DNA of 20,399 nt, from the IMG/VR virus record IMGVR_UViG_3300030380_003097, positions 1-20,399 of that record. One strand, written 5' to 3'. Source of the DNA: a virus. Below, one piece after another: positions 1-7,085 of this stretch (its first letter is position 1; each line of letters starts with the position of its first letter). The notes under the pieces are model-generated. The model was not told where the DNA came from and did not search any database. It saw only the letters and a list, made by a program, of their open reading frames with translations. Made by a program: the position numbers and the translations under genes.

Positions 1-946
1 CGGCAGCCGCCGCTTTTGCTGCGTCGTCGTCTGCCTTTTTCTGCGCGTCTGCCTCGTCTTTTTCTTTTTGAGCTTTGTCTTTGTCCGCAGCATCTTTGTC
101 TTGCTTTTGTTGAGCGAGTATAAAACCGTCTCTTTGGTTTTTTAGCTTAGTAAGTTGTTTTTCAGTCTCGGCTATAGTCTCGTCGCCTTTTTGCGCTACT
201 TTTTCTGGGTTAAATAACAATTCCGCAGTACCCATTACAAAACCTTTTGCTAGGTTTGTACCCTCGTCGATAATTCCTAAAGATGCTAAACCAGCCGAAA
301 GTTGGTCGACCATAGCTAACAAGGCTACTAGCGGCGCACTTATCATTGTTATAAAACCAGCTGTTATATTTCGGTTTCTTTCGGCTGTTGCGACTTGCTC
401 GGCTTTTATAGTTTTCTGCGTTTCTAGTTGAGCCTCTAAAGCTGCAATAGTTTCGTCTGTTTGAGCCTTTTTTAAATTGAGTATGTCGCGCTCACTTTTG
501 CCCTGTAGTTTAAGCGTGTTTTCTGTTGCGCTTATTGCGTCAAAAGCTGTTTGGCTTTGCGCTACGCTTTGTTTTTGTGTTTCTAGTAAAGCCTCTTGTT
601 CAGCGTTTGCGCCAGTAATAGCGTTTTTGATGTCGTCCCAGTAAGCTACTATTAAACCTATAGAAACTACTAGCGCGCCTATTCCTGTAGCTATTATAGA
701 CGCTTTAAGAGCTTTAAAACTACCAGCTAAACCTTTTACCGCTGTTACGCCACCTTTTAAGCTAGCTCTAAAGTCTTGAAATTGCGATACCGCACCGCCT
801 GTAACGCTGTCTAAAACTTCTAACCCCTCGCGGTTTCTGTCAAGGTCATCACTAAACTGGTCTAAAGCCTTGCTAGTTTCTTTTATTTGCTTTATAGCAT
901 TTTTGTTTTTTACCTCAAACTCTACGCCTATTTTTTCAACAGCCAT
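1..946 (-). CDS. Tape-measure-like tail protein, N-terminal part (runs off window)
   Basis: Reading from an ATG at 946-944, 315 codons stay open to the edge, so this is a 5'-partial view of a longer gene. The protein starts MAVEKIGVEFEVKNKNAIKQ and has a helical N-terminal region (about 1-80). A glycine-rich hydrophobic segment follows at about 83-103, then an Ala/Gln/Glu-rich coiled coil at about 113-190. A second hydrophobic stretch spans about 193-224, and a Lys/Asp/Ala-rich coiled coil begins at about 250 and continues past the edge. Long helical content with one or two hydrophobic patches is usual for tape-measure proteins, which set tail length and help DNA entry. Its place at the end of the tail gene run fits. 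The start overlaps the preceding 49-residue ORF by 19 bases. The family call is inference, because the diagnostic total length cannot be seen. Confidence 0.72.
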   Translation of the reverse strand, partial: MAVEKIGVEFEVKNKNAIKQIKETSKALDQFSDDLDRNREGLEVLDSVTGGAVSQFQDFRASLKGGVTAVKGLAGSFKALKASIIATGIGALVVSIGLIVAYWDDIKNAITGANAEQEALLETQKQSVAQSQTAFDAISATENTLKLQGKSERDILNLKKAQTDETIAALEAQLETQKTIKAEQVATAERNRNITAGFITMISAPLVALLAMVDQLSAGLASLGIIDEGTNLAKGFVMGTAELLFNPEKVAQKGDETIAETEKQLTKLKNQRDGFILAQQKQDKDAADKDKAQKEKDEADAQKKADDDAAKAAAA

Positions 947-1077
947 TGTCCTTGCTTTTTAAGTTGTTTATATCCGTCTTTAAGGGTTTTAGGTAGTTTG
1001 TTTTTGCCTTGCGCGATACGTATGTTTTCTGTTTCGCCGTTAGCTTGCTGTAACATTTCTAAAATTAAGTTTATCAT
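928..1077 (-). CDS. Small hypothetical tail-operon protein, 49 aa
   Basis: The ATG at 1077-1075 shares ATGA with the stop of the 687-residue tail gene, and the TAG stop at 928 lies inside the start of the tape-measure-like gene. The peptide begins MINLILEMLQQANGE and ends in a basic Lys-rich tail (KKQGQWLLKK). Double overlap with both neighbours suggests translational coupling, and the reading frame closes the only gap between the two large genes. I do not recognise a family. The position before the tape-measure gene could suit a small assembly factor, but nothing in the sequence shows that. Confidence 0.6.
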   Translation of the reverse strand: MINLILEMLQQANGETENIRIAQGKNKLPKTLKDGYKQLKKQGQWLLKK

Positions 1078-3137
1078 GCCTCTATGTTATAGTCGTTTAA
1101 TAGCTCTAGCTGGCTTTTGCCTGTCGATAGGTTTGTAGTCAGCTTGTTAATTATGTAATTATGTCCAGCAATTACTATTCTGTCTTTCATTTGTATAGAC
1201 AGTAATACCGCCAGGGGTAGCATTACCTCTACTTTTGTCATTCTTTGTTTTGGGTTAAAAACGCCGACTATGTATTTTTCGTAGGCAGTAAATAGCGTTT
1301 CAGTAAAGTTTTGTAAGCCTGTCCATTCGCTTATTTCTTGTGCAAAATTTAACTGAAAATTGCCGTTTGCTGGATCTAAAGCGTAATGATTAAAAGGCAT
1401 AGCTTTTGGTACTCTAGTAGTGTCGCTTACAGGCTCGTTATTTTCGTCAACTTCATCTACTATAGAAATTTGCTGAGTGTCGTTGCCAGGGTATATAGGG
1501 TAAAATAAAAGCGGTTGAGGTAGCATAGCGTTTTGACTTTTGTCTACGCTAAAACCCCATTGTATATCGAGCTGGTTTCCGTTATTTGCATCGTTTAGTC
1601 TTTCATATAAAAAATGTCCAAATGGCGCTGTTACCTTGTATAGTGAGCCTGTCAAGTCGTTTTGACTATTATTATATGCTATTAATCCCCAGGCTTTATT
1701 TTCTATTTCGCCAAATTTGTTAGCTAGAAAACTTTTTGTATCGCTAAATTCAAATTTTACCTGTCTATAGGGTAGCGCTGCATCTACGCTACTTTTGTCA
1801 ATTCCTACAAATTCTGTTATGTCTCTAGTTGTAGGGTTTTCGTTATAGTATTCGTTTAGAGGCTGTACTTTAATTTTTCCGTCGTCTTGCACAAAAGCCG
1901 TTAGGTTAAATAATTTAAACAGACCACTTAAAAAATTTATAATAGTAATATCTGGCATTTGCTTTGCGTAGTCAAAGTTAAACTCTGTCCCTGTAACTAA
2001 ACTACCAGTATTTCTATTGTAAATGTCAAAAGAACCTATCGCTTGGTACTCCCCTAGCCATGTTATATTTGAAAAATTTACTGTTGCGGTAGTTATTACT
2101 GTTGCAAGTAAAAATATAATCTGTTGGTTTGGTAGTATGTTTAGGTCTGACTTATTAATTTGTAAATTTCCGTTTTGTATACCGCTGTCATAAACTAAAG
2201 TATTGCCAAAAGAGCGTATTTGTACTTTGTAACTACCGCCAGAGGTTTTAAAAAAATTATATTGCCATGTCAAAACATTTTGAAAACTAGCAGAAGTAGA
2301 TAAACTAAGTATGCCACCGCTAGAAATAAAAATACCGCCAGGCGATGTACCAGCTGGAAACTGTATAGATGTTTCAGTTTCAAATTCGCCACTTAAATTT
2401 TCTACTGCGCCAGACTTTCGCGACAGCCACATAAAAAGGTTGTTAAATTTAGGGTTGTTAGTATTTTTAAAAAAGTCGTTTGTAAATTCTAGTTGCGGAA
2501 ACGTATTCTCTATAGCCTCTATAATTTTATTTACGCGCATAGCTGGCTTTAACTCATTCCATTTTACGCCATGCTTGTTGCCACCTGGCGCTAAGTTTCC
2601 GCTGCCATGCGTAGAGCTGCCGCTATCGTAAAAAAGTCTTTGTGTATGCGTAATAAGGGGTACTACCTCGTCAAAACCTTGCGACGCGTCTCTTTGTAAC
2701 ATAGTTATTATATTGCTAGAGCTGTAGTCAGTATCGCCTAAACCTATAAGGTCAGACAATTTGCTTTCGCCTATAGCGTCTTTTATTTTTACTATTTCGC
2801 CAAAAAAAGTAACTCTGTACGAATAAGGTATATTGTCTTTTAAGTCTACGCCCTCTAGTTTTATAAAGCCTCTACGAAACGGCAAGCTGTTTAATTCTAT
2901 AAAAGCCGTCGTTTTGATCCTAGCGTCAAAAGCGTAGTCTGCCTCAATGTTAAAGTTGTAGTAATGTTTTAAAATTTTGTTGTTTGTCTTGCTAGCTGGC
3001 AAATTAAAAGACTGACTAAAAGACGTAAAAACTTTTTCAAAGTCTCTAACGTTTTGAATGCTGTCAGTAAGCGTAACGCTTTCGTCCTTAAAAGTGTCTA
3101 CTCTTTGACCTTTTATGTATAGCTGCATTTCTAGCAT
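1074..3137 (-). CDS. Large tail structural protein, 687 aa
   Basis: The start ATG overlaps the TAA of the upstream gene (TAATG), and an in-frame Met4 is an alternative start. The N-terminal region carries the string FTSFSQSFNLPASKTN (about residues 37-52), which I associate with large tail or baseplate proteins of Bacteroidota phages. The rest is mostly beta-rich, with Ser/Gly/Asn-rich stretches. There is no signal peptide or membrane segment. The protein lies between a 321-residue structural protein and the tape-measure-like gene, so a tail tip, hub or baseplate role is likely. I see no enzymatic motif. The role is inferred from context and resemblance, and the exact position in the virion is unknown. 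Confidence 0.6.
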   Translation of the reverse strand: MLEMQLYIKGQRVDTFKDESVTLTDSIQNVRDFEKVFTSFSQSFNLPASKTNNKILKHYYNFNIEADYAFDARIKTTAFIELNSLPFRRGFIKLEGVDLKDNIPYSYRVTFFGEIVKIKDAIGESKLSDLIGLGDTDYSSSNIITMLQRDASQGFDEVVPLITHTQRLFYDSGSSTHGSGNLAPGGNKHGVKWNELKPAMRVNKIIEAIENTFPQLEFTNDFFKNTNNPKFNNLFMWLSRKSGAVENLSGEFETETSIQFPAGTSPGGIFISSGGILSLSTSASFQNVLTWQYNFFKTSGGSYKVQIRSFGNTLVYDSGIQNGNLQINKSDLNILPNQQIIFLLATVITTATVNFSNITWLGEYQAIGSFDIYNRNTGSLVTGTEFNFDYAKQMPDITIINFLSGLFKLFNLTAFVQDDGKIKVQPLNEYYNENPTTRDITEFVGIDKSSVDAALPYRQVKFEFSDTKSFLANKFGEIENKAWGLIAYNNSQNDLTGSLYKVTAPFGHFLYERLNDANNGNQLDIQWGFSVDKSQNAMLPQPLLFYPIYPGNDTQQISIVDEVDENNEPVSDTTRVPKAMPFNHYALDPANGNFQLNFAQEISEWTGLQNFTETLFTAYEKYIVGVFNPKQRMTKVEVMLPLAVLLSIQMKDRIVIAGHNYIINKLTTNLSTGKSQLELLNDYNIEA

Positions 3138-4102
3138 TACCGTACTTTATTAATTATGTCAAACGCATGCTTAAAGCCTAATTCATATTGTACAAGTTTG
3201 TCATTGTTTGAGGTTTTTTTCTGTAGCGACTTTGTTGTACAAACTATAGGCGTACTTTCGTTATACTCGTTGTCGTATATCCATATTTTTTTGCTAAGCA
3301 TTAACTCTTCTAAAGTCTCGTTAAACTCTTCGTTTACAAATGGTGTATTTAAAGTAAAACTGTCTGTACCTTGAAAATTGTAAGTTTTAGTTTGATGTTT
3401 GCTAGTATCGTAGCCGCCTGTATTATTTACTATGTTTCTTTTAAAAGTTTCGTGTTTAGTCTCGACAATGTCTCTACGCATTAATGTAAAATACATGTCT
3501 TGCAGAGCGCCAAATTTATTGACAAACGTAATTTTTTCAGCTGTAAACCTAGGCTCGCAAACTCGGTTTATTTTCCAGGTAACGCCGTTTATTGTTTTTG
3601 TTGTTGCTGTTGTACTAAATGAATTATATGTAAAGCCAGTTGCAGAAAAAGTCGGTATTAAGCCAGCTGTATTTTCTGGCACGTATAGCGTTCTAGTTGT
3701 TATTGCTGGCGGCGTACCTGTTACAATTACATTTGCACCCTCTTTAAAATTAGTGTAACCGTCAACGCCACGAAAACTAAAAGACGATGTTTGTACAGAC
3801 GTATTACTACTATCGTAAAATTCAATTTCTGCGTCGCATTCTAAGCTCTGGCTCGTATACGTACTGCCGTCAAACTCAATGTCCAGGTAGTCTGAAAAAA
3901 GCTCGCCTACCTCAAAAAGCGCCTCGTAAATTTCTATATTTCCGTTGCTTTGCTCGACTGCGTTTTTTCTCACTACGTACAAAGGCGTACTACTACCGTT
4001 AATAAATAAACTTAATGTAGCGTAGCCATTAAGCAAAGGCGAGCTACTACCTAAATTTGCGTACAAACTTATTGTACTTCTTAAATATCTTTTATCTGCC
4101 AT
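3137..4102 (-). CDS. Putative tail structural protein, 321 aa
   Basis: The protein is beta-rich and Thr/Ser/Asn-rich, with no membrane segment, and begins MADKRYLRSTISLYANLG. The middle section (about 125-170) is dominated by Thr, Ser and Ala, as in Ig-like or jelly-roll phage surface domains. The C-terminal half is more charged (RRDIVETKHETFKRNI). The start is directly coupled to the 190-residue HK97 gp10-like gene and its stop overlaps the next tail gene, so all three are probably co-translated. It could be a tail tube protein or a distal tail protein. Its size is large for a plain tube protein. No family is recognised with certainty. Confidence 0.5.
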   Translation of the reverse strand: MADKRYLRSTISLYANLGSSSPLLNGYATLSLFINGSSTPLYVVRKNAVEQSNGNIEIYEALFEVGELFSDYLDIEFDGSTYTSQSLECDAEIEFYDSSNTSVQTSSFSFRGVDGYTNFKEGANVIVTGTPPAITTRTLYVPENTAGLIPTFSATGFTYNSFSTTATTKTINGVTWKINRVCEPRFTAEKITFVNKFGALQDMYFTLMRRDIVETKHETFKRNIVNNTGGYDTSKHQTKTYNFQGTDSFTLNTPFVNEEFNETLEELMLSKKIWIYDNEYNESTPIVCTTKSLQKKTSNNDKLVQYELGFKHAFDIINKVR

Positions 4103-4674
4103 TATCTACGTTTACGTCGTTTTTTTCGTTGCTCTTTTTCTATTTGCTCTTCTACGTCTTTTGCGTATGCCTTTGCAAATTTTCTTTGTATGCCTCGGCT
4201 TGCTTGCTCTTGCGCCTCTTCAAAAAAGTAAGTAGGTCTTAAACCAGTATTCCAAATGCTACGCGTCATTAAATAAACCAAAGACTTTCGTTTTATAAAT
4301 TTGCCCTCTTTGTCTCGTGCCGCTGGTATTCCTTTTTGTACAACCCATTTGTCAATGGCACTTCGTAAGCTGCCGCTGCCTGTCCCAGTACCGAATTGAT
4401 ATGGCGAGCCTGGCGCTTTATTAAACCTAGATACCGCGCCTGGTGGTTGCGCCTGGGGATCATTTCCCTGTACGCCTTGGTCTACAAACTTGCCATAGTC
4501 TAAACCGTAAAATTCTAGTATTGGGTTGTCTTCGTCTTTTTCGTTTATTTCGTATGTAAGACTTTGCGACAACGCCCCAGAGCTATTGTTTTTTTCTAGG
4601 TTTGCTTTAGCCTTAGAAATTGTGTTAACGCCTAAGGCGTTCATTTGCTTTATTACGTTTTTTAGCTTTGGCAT
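4102..4674 (-). CDS. HK97 gp10-like neck/tail-completion protein, 190 aa
   Basis: The protein resembles the HK97 gp10 family of small head-tail joining or tail-completion proteins. It has an N-terminal amphipathic helix (KLKNVIKQMNALGVNTISKA), then LEFYGLDYGKFVDQGVQG (about 53-70), which is the 'Y..fvd.G..' signature typical of this family. A Gly/Ser-rich loop follows, then a helical region with tandem aromatic and basic residues. The last ten or so residues are nearly all Lys/Arg (KEQRKKRRKRR), an unusually basic tail that may contact DNA or a negatively charged partner. It overlaps its neighbour upstream by 13 bases. The family assignment is from motif memory. Confidence 0.62.
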   Translation of the reverse strand: MPKLKNVIKQMNALGVNTISKAKANLEKNNSSGALSQSLTYEINEKDEDNPILEFYGLDYGKFVDQGVQGNDPQAQPPGAVSRFNKAPGSPYQFGTGTGSGSLRSAIDKWVVQKGIPAARDKEGKFIKRKSLVYLMTRSIWNTGLRPTYFFEEAQEQASRGIQRKFAKAYAKDVEEQIEKEQRKKRRKRR

Positions 4675-5138
4675 ATAAATAAGTCGTTTTTAACCATTAT
4701 GTCAAATGTCGTCGCCCAGCCAGCTATATTGTTACTAAAGCGGTCTACAAAAGGCTCGCAGTTTGCCTCGCCGTCGACTTGGTAGCCAGTCAGTCGTATT
4801 TGTCCGTTGTGTAAAAGTTGGTACAGTCTGTTGACTACAGCCAGTTGCGTATTAAGTACGTAATGCTCGTGCGCGTGTTTTTCAAAAACGTTTTTATTTT
4901 CGTTTTTTGAAACGTCAACTACGTCCATAGCTAAAACTGTTACGTTAAAGCTCATCGTCTGACTGTCGTTTGTTGCCTGGTTTACTATAATATGCGAAAG
5001 CGGAAAAATAGTTTGCTTACTTAGGTCAACCTCTGACAAGTCGCCATACGTTACAGAGTTAACGTTTTCGTCGTCTAGTAAAGTGTCTTTAATTGTTTCT
5101 AGCATTAAATAAAATGCTCTTGCGCCGTTATTACTCAT
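4662..5138 (-). CDS. Putative tail-terminator/completion protein, 158 aa
   Basis: This is an alpha/beta protein of about 18 kDa. It begins with a helix (ARAFYLMLETIKDTLLDD) and continues with strands such as SHIIVNQATND and MSFNVTVLAMDVVDVS. That order is common in tail-terminator proteins, which sit next to gp10-like genes in siphophage maps. The C-terminal part contains GWATTFDIMVKND, consistent with a final strand. The gene starts within the last codons of a 42-residue membrane ORF and overlaps the gp10-like gene by 13 bases. Assignment rests on gene order and general fold pattern, with no strong diagnostic motif. Confidence 0.5.
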   Translation of the reverse strand: MSNNGARAFYLMLETIKDTLLDDENVNSVTYGDLSEVDLSKQTIFPLSHIIVNQATNDSQTMSFNVTVLAMDVVDVSKNENKNVFEKHAHEHYVLNTQLAVVNRLYQLLHNGQIRLTGYQVDGEANCEPFVDRFSNNIAGWATTFDIMVKNDLFICQS

Positions 5139-5259
5139 TCCTTTTTGTTAATTTATATTTAACTGTAGCCAGGAAAACAATACTAAAAAAAATAATATGG
5201 TATATGTTAAAATGGCTTTCGCCGCACGTCCCTAAAATATGTTTTATTGTCTCTGTCAT
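5131..5259 (-). CDS. Small single-pass membrane protein, 42 aa
   Basis: The ATG at 5259 lies in an ATGA overlap with the previous 46-residue ORF, and the TAA at 5131 falls inside the start of the 158-residue tail gene. The peptide has a short polar N-terminus containing GTCGESHFNIY, one hydrophobic segment (IIFFSIVFLATV, about 22-33) and a basic C-terminus (KYKLTKRNE), so it is probably a single-pass membrane protein. The Cys-Gly-Glu-x-His-Phe-Asn run before the membrane segment looks conserved from memory of related phages. A membrane protein inside a tail operon is unusual, and its function is unknown. Confidence 0.55.
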   Translation of the reverse strand: MTETIKHILGTCGESHFNIYHIIFFSIVFLATVKYKLTKRNE

Positions 5260-5396
5260 TTTTTAAATTTACTTTTTATGTAATTGTCTTGCACCTCGTC
5301 TTTTTGCTTTACGTATGTTAGATAGGTTAAACAATTATGTACGTTTTTCTTTGCTACTACCTCTAGGTCTAAAAACTTGTTGTCAGCTAGTCTCAT
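5256..5396 (-). CDS. Small hypothetical tail-operon protein, 46 aa
   Basis: This ORF is coupled at both ends by ATGA overlaps, upstream with the 204-residue gene and downstream with the 42-residue membrane ORF. It is soluble and charged, begins MRLADNKFLDLEVVAKKNVH and ends KSKFKK. No domain is recognised. Continuous coupling through four genes makes it more credible than its length alone would. A +1/-1 frameshift product with its neighbour was considered, but I see no slippery heptamer at the junction. Confidence 0.55.
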   Translation of the reverse strand: MRLADNKFLDLEVVAKKNVHNCLTYLTYVKQKDEVQDNYIKSKFKK

Positions 5397-6007
5397 AAAT
5401 GAGTGATACCACCCCCATTGTTTGTTAAAATTGTCTGCGCTGCCTGTTGTACTTTGGTTTCCTGTTGATCCAAAGAGTGAAACGTAGCTTTCAGTAAGTC
5501 GTTTTCTAAATGAAAAAAAAAATTGATAGCGCTAACAGCTACGCTGGCTGGCATATTTAGCATAGCGTCCCACCAGCTGTCGCCTCTATAGTCTTCAATT
5601 TCGTATTTCTTACCTACGCGCTGCGTTACTGGTCTATACAATACAGCCATAGCTTTATGCATTGTTTCCCAGTCGCCTATGTTGTTTTCAATGTCGACAA
5701 ACTCGCCGAAACTTAGGTCGTCTAGTTGAGGTACAAAACCAAATTCAGTACCTCCTAGCTTAAACCTAGTAATTAGTAGCGGTTTTTCTGACAGAGCCTT
5801 ATTCAGCTTGTCTGTTATTTTTTTTATGTCAGAGACTTTGACTTGCAAACTTTCGTCTGTTTTTAAGCCACAAAAAATTTCTAGCATTTTAAGCGCGGCG
5901 TACTCGTCAGTCAGCGTCTCGTCGTCTTGAAACGTTGTAATGAATTTCTGGTATTGATGTAGGGGTATGTCGTATAGCGACGTTGGTACTCGAATATCTA
6001 GTTTCAT
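5393..6007 (-). CDS. Putative tail assembly chaperone-like protein, 204 aa
   Basis: This is the first gene of the tail operon, about 50 bases after a terminator. It is a soluble, mostly helical acidic protein starting MKLDIRVPTSLYDIPLHQYQ. Conserved-looking aromatic positions include YEIEDYRGDSWWDAMLNMPA (about 136-155) and a helix with AINFFFHLENDLL. Proteins of this length placed before the tape-measure gene are often tail assembly chaperones, but those are usually closer to the tape-measure start, so the call is tentative. The C-terminus is Gln/Thr-rich and ends GGGITHL. The start at ATG 6007 follows an AT-rich leader without a Shine-Dalgarno sequence. Confidence 0.45.
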   Translation of the reverse strand: MKLDIRVPTSLYDIPLHQYQKFITTFQDDETLTDEYAALKMLEIFCGLKTDESLQVKVSDIKKITDKLNKALSEKPLLITRFKLGGTEFGFVPQLDDLSFGEFVDIENNIGDWETMHKAMAVLYRPVTQRVGKKYEIEDYRGDSWWDAMLNMPASVAVSAINFFFHLENDLLKATFHSLDQQETKVQQAAQTILTNNGGGITHL

Positions 6008-6055
6008 TTGTAAACCGTTTTATATATAACGTAAACTTACTAGAATTGAGCGCAT

Positions 6056-6080
6056 AAAAAAAGGCAGCCGTTAAGCTGCC
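6056..6080 (-). terminator. Intrinsic terminator before the tail operon
   Basis: A perfect six-base stem GGCAGC / GCTGCC (6063-6068 and 6075-6080) encloses a six-base loop. On the minus strand it is followed by seven T residues (6062-6056). It ends the transcript carrying the 59-residue ORF and the noncoding region above it, and separates them from the tail operon. Confidence 0.88.
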
Positions 6081-6108
6081 CCTAAAATTCAAACCAAAAA
6101 AAATGAAT

Positions 6109-6288
6109 TTACGCGTTTTCTGGGTTTGCGTGTTCTACTGTCTTGTTTGCCCTCTGGCGTATTTGTAATTGCTCTAGAGCTAGTCTAGACCTAAACAAAT
6201 TGCTTTCGGCTTTTTTTAGTTGTTCAGAGTAATACTCTACTTCAAACTCTGCGTCTTTAATTAGAGCGCTGTAGTCATAATTTTCCAT
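6109..6288 (-). CDS. Small charged helical protein, 59 aa
   Basis: ATG at 6288 and TAA at 6111-6109. The peptide is highly charged and predicted helical: it begins MENYDYSALIKDAEFEVEYY and continues with Leu-spaced Glu/Gln/Arg segments (LALEQLQIRQRANK) that suggest a short coiled coil. It is the only ORF in a transcript bounded by a promoter candidate at about 6600 and the terminator at 6056-6080, preceded by some 290 bases of noncoding sequence. No family is recognised. The long leader suggests that its expression may be controlled at the RNA level. Confidence 0.6.
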   Translation of the reverse strand: MENYDYSALIKDAEFEVEYYSEQLKKAESNLFRSRLALEQLQIRQRANKTVEHANPENA

Positions 6289-6580
6289 TATATCGTATTT
6301 TAATTAACTAGCCATATTTAGTAGTTAACGTCGCTCGCCTGGCTAGTTTAGGCTTGACGGCTATTTTTCGTATAGCTACGGTTTTCAGTCTTACTGTCCG
6401 CCCTTAACAAATTAAAAACAGTAAAAGAGCCTACATTTTTGTCAGCTTACTACTTGCGCTCGCTTATGCACCCTGTGCCTTTTTCTCTAGTGTCCTTTGT
6501 ATCTAGTTACTCATAGGCGGTATACATTCGGCTACCCTCGCTTTACTCGTTTCTAATTATTATGTTAAAGAGCGTTTGTA
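6289..6580 (-). ncRNA. Candidate structured noncoding RNA or long leader
   Basis: About 290 bases hold no ORF worth calling on either strand. Several inverted repeats are visible. A nine-base stem AACTAGCCA / TGGCTAGTT lies at 6306-6314 and 6340-6348. A seven-base stem TTACTGT / ACAGTAA lies at 6391-6397 and 6418-6424. GCTAT / ATAGC lies at 6360-6364 and 6372-6376, and GCAC / GTGC at 6468-6471 and 6475-6478. The loop of the seven-base hairpin can also pair with distant segments: minus-strand UGUUAAGGG with UCUUUAACA near 6560-6568, and GGCGG with CCGCC near 6516-6520. This hints at a pseudoknot. A promoter candidate lies just upstream. I could not match it to tmRNA, RNase P, 6S RNA or a group I intron. 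A packaging or origin site is an alternative. Confidence 0.4.
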
Positions 6581-6583
6581 CTA

Positions 6584-6615
6584 CAAATATAATAAAAATT
6601 TAGTTATCTACTAAA
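6584..6615 (-). promoter_or_regulatory. Bacteroidota-type promoter candidate for the noncoding region
   Basis: On the minus strand, TATATTTG (6591-6584) matches the Bacteroidota -7 box TAnnTTTG exactly. TTTA (6615-6612), one mismatch from the -33 box TTTG, lies 20 bases upstream. Transcription would start near 6577, immediately before the noncoding region. The upstream part abuts the stop of the methyltransferase gene. Confidence 0.45.
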
Positions 6616-6617
6616 TG

Positions 6618-7058
6618 TTAATAAATGACAGGTAGCGCATTTTCTTTACGTAATACGCAAACCATGCTAGGACGCATAGCTGAATTGTTATTTGTTTCTG
6701 TGTCGTCGTTTTGAAATTTAAGTCTGCCTTTAATAAAACGTAACTCCGCTATATTGTATAGGTAGTTATGAAACCAGCGAGTATCTGTATTTGTAAAAAG
6801 TAAAAAAACACAAACCTCGGCTTTTTTGTAGTATAGCTCATGGTGCGCCTTTTTTAAAAAACCAATAATTTTACTATATGGCGGATTAACATAATTTCTT
6901 AAACCCCAGTCGCAAGCTAAACCGTCAAACTCTGACATGTAAGGACAAGGATCAAAGTCGAAATTAAACTCGCTGTCTAGTTTGTTGTATATGCCTATAG
7001 GCGTGCGCCAGTTGTCAGTCTGTTTGCTAGAGAATAATTGTATTTGCTGTTTATTCAT
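6618..7058 (-). CDS. dam: Dam-family DNA N6-adenine methyltransferase, 146 aa
   Basis: This enzyme would transfer a methyl group from S-adenosylmethionine to the N6 of adenine in DNA. The sequence fits the short phage Dam family (PF05869). An N-terminal NWRTP (about 16-20) is followed by FNFDFDPCP (about 31-39), then the catalytic NPPYS motif (about 58-62). A KAHHE helix follows, then FLLFTNTDTRWFH and IKGRLKF, all in the usual order and at roughly the normal length. Its target is probably GATC, but that is family inference. It lies directly after the large terminase gene. A phage may use it to protect its DNA from host restriction or to mark DNA for packaging or replication. The window itself has few GATC sites. 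Confidence 0.85.
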   Translation of the reverse strand: MNKQQIQLFSSKQTDNWRTPIGIYNKLDSEFNFDFDPCPYMSEFDGLACDWGLRNYVNPPYSKIIGFLKKAHHELYYKKAEVCVFLLFTNTDTRWFHNYLYNIAELRFIKGRLKFQNDDTETNNNSAMRPSMVCVLRKENALPVIY

Positions 7059-7085
7059 ATTATAGCGAATTTATGCTGCAATATA

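Noticed and set aside
887-1138. Plus-strand open frames of 60-115 codons throughout the window (for example 887-1138, 2311-2631, 3432-3758, 9878-10222)
   Set aside because: All lie opposite well-supported minus-strand genes, have Cys/Phe/Leu-rich low-complexity translations and show no family motif.
5907-6092. A minus-strand 61-codon frame overlapping the start of the 204-residue gene
   Set aside because: It crosses the terminator hairpin and lies almost entirely within the other frame of the 204-residue gene; its sequence shows no domain.
6289-6580. tRNA, tmRNA, RNase P RNA or group I intron in the noncoding region
   Set aside because: No T-loop GTTCGAAT, no CCA end, no tag frame, and no conserved intron or RNase P core sequence could be found on either strand.
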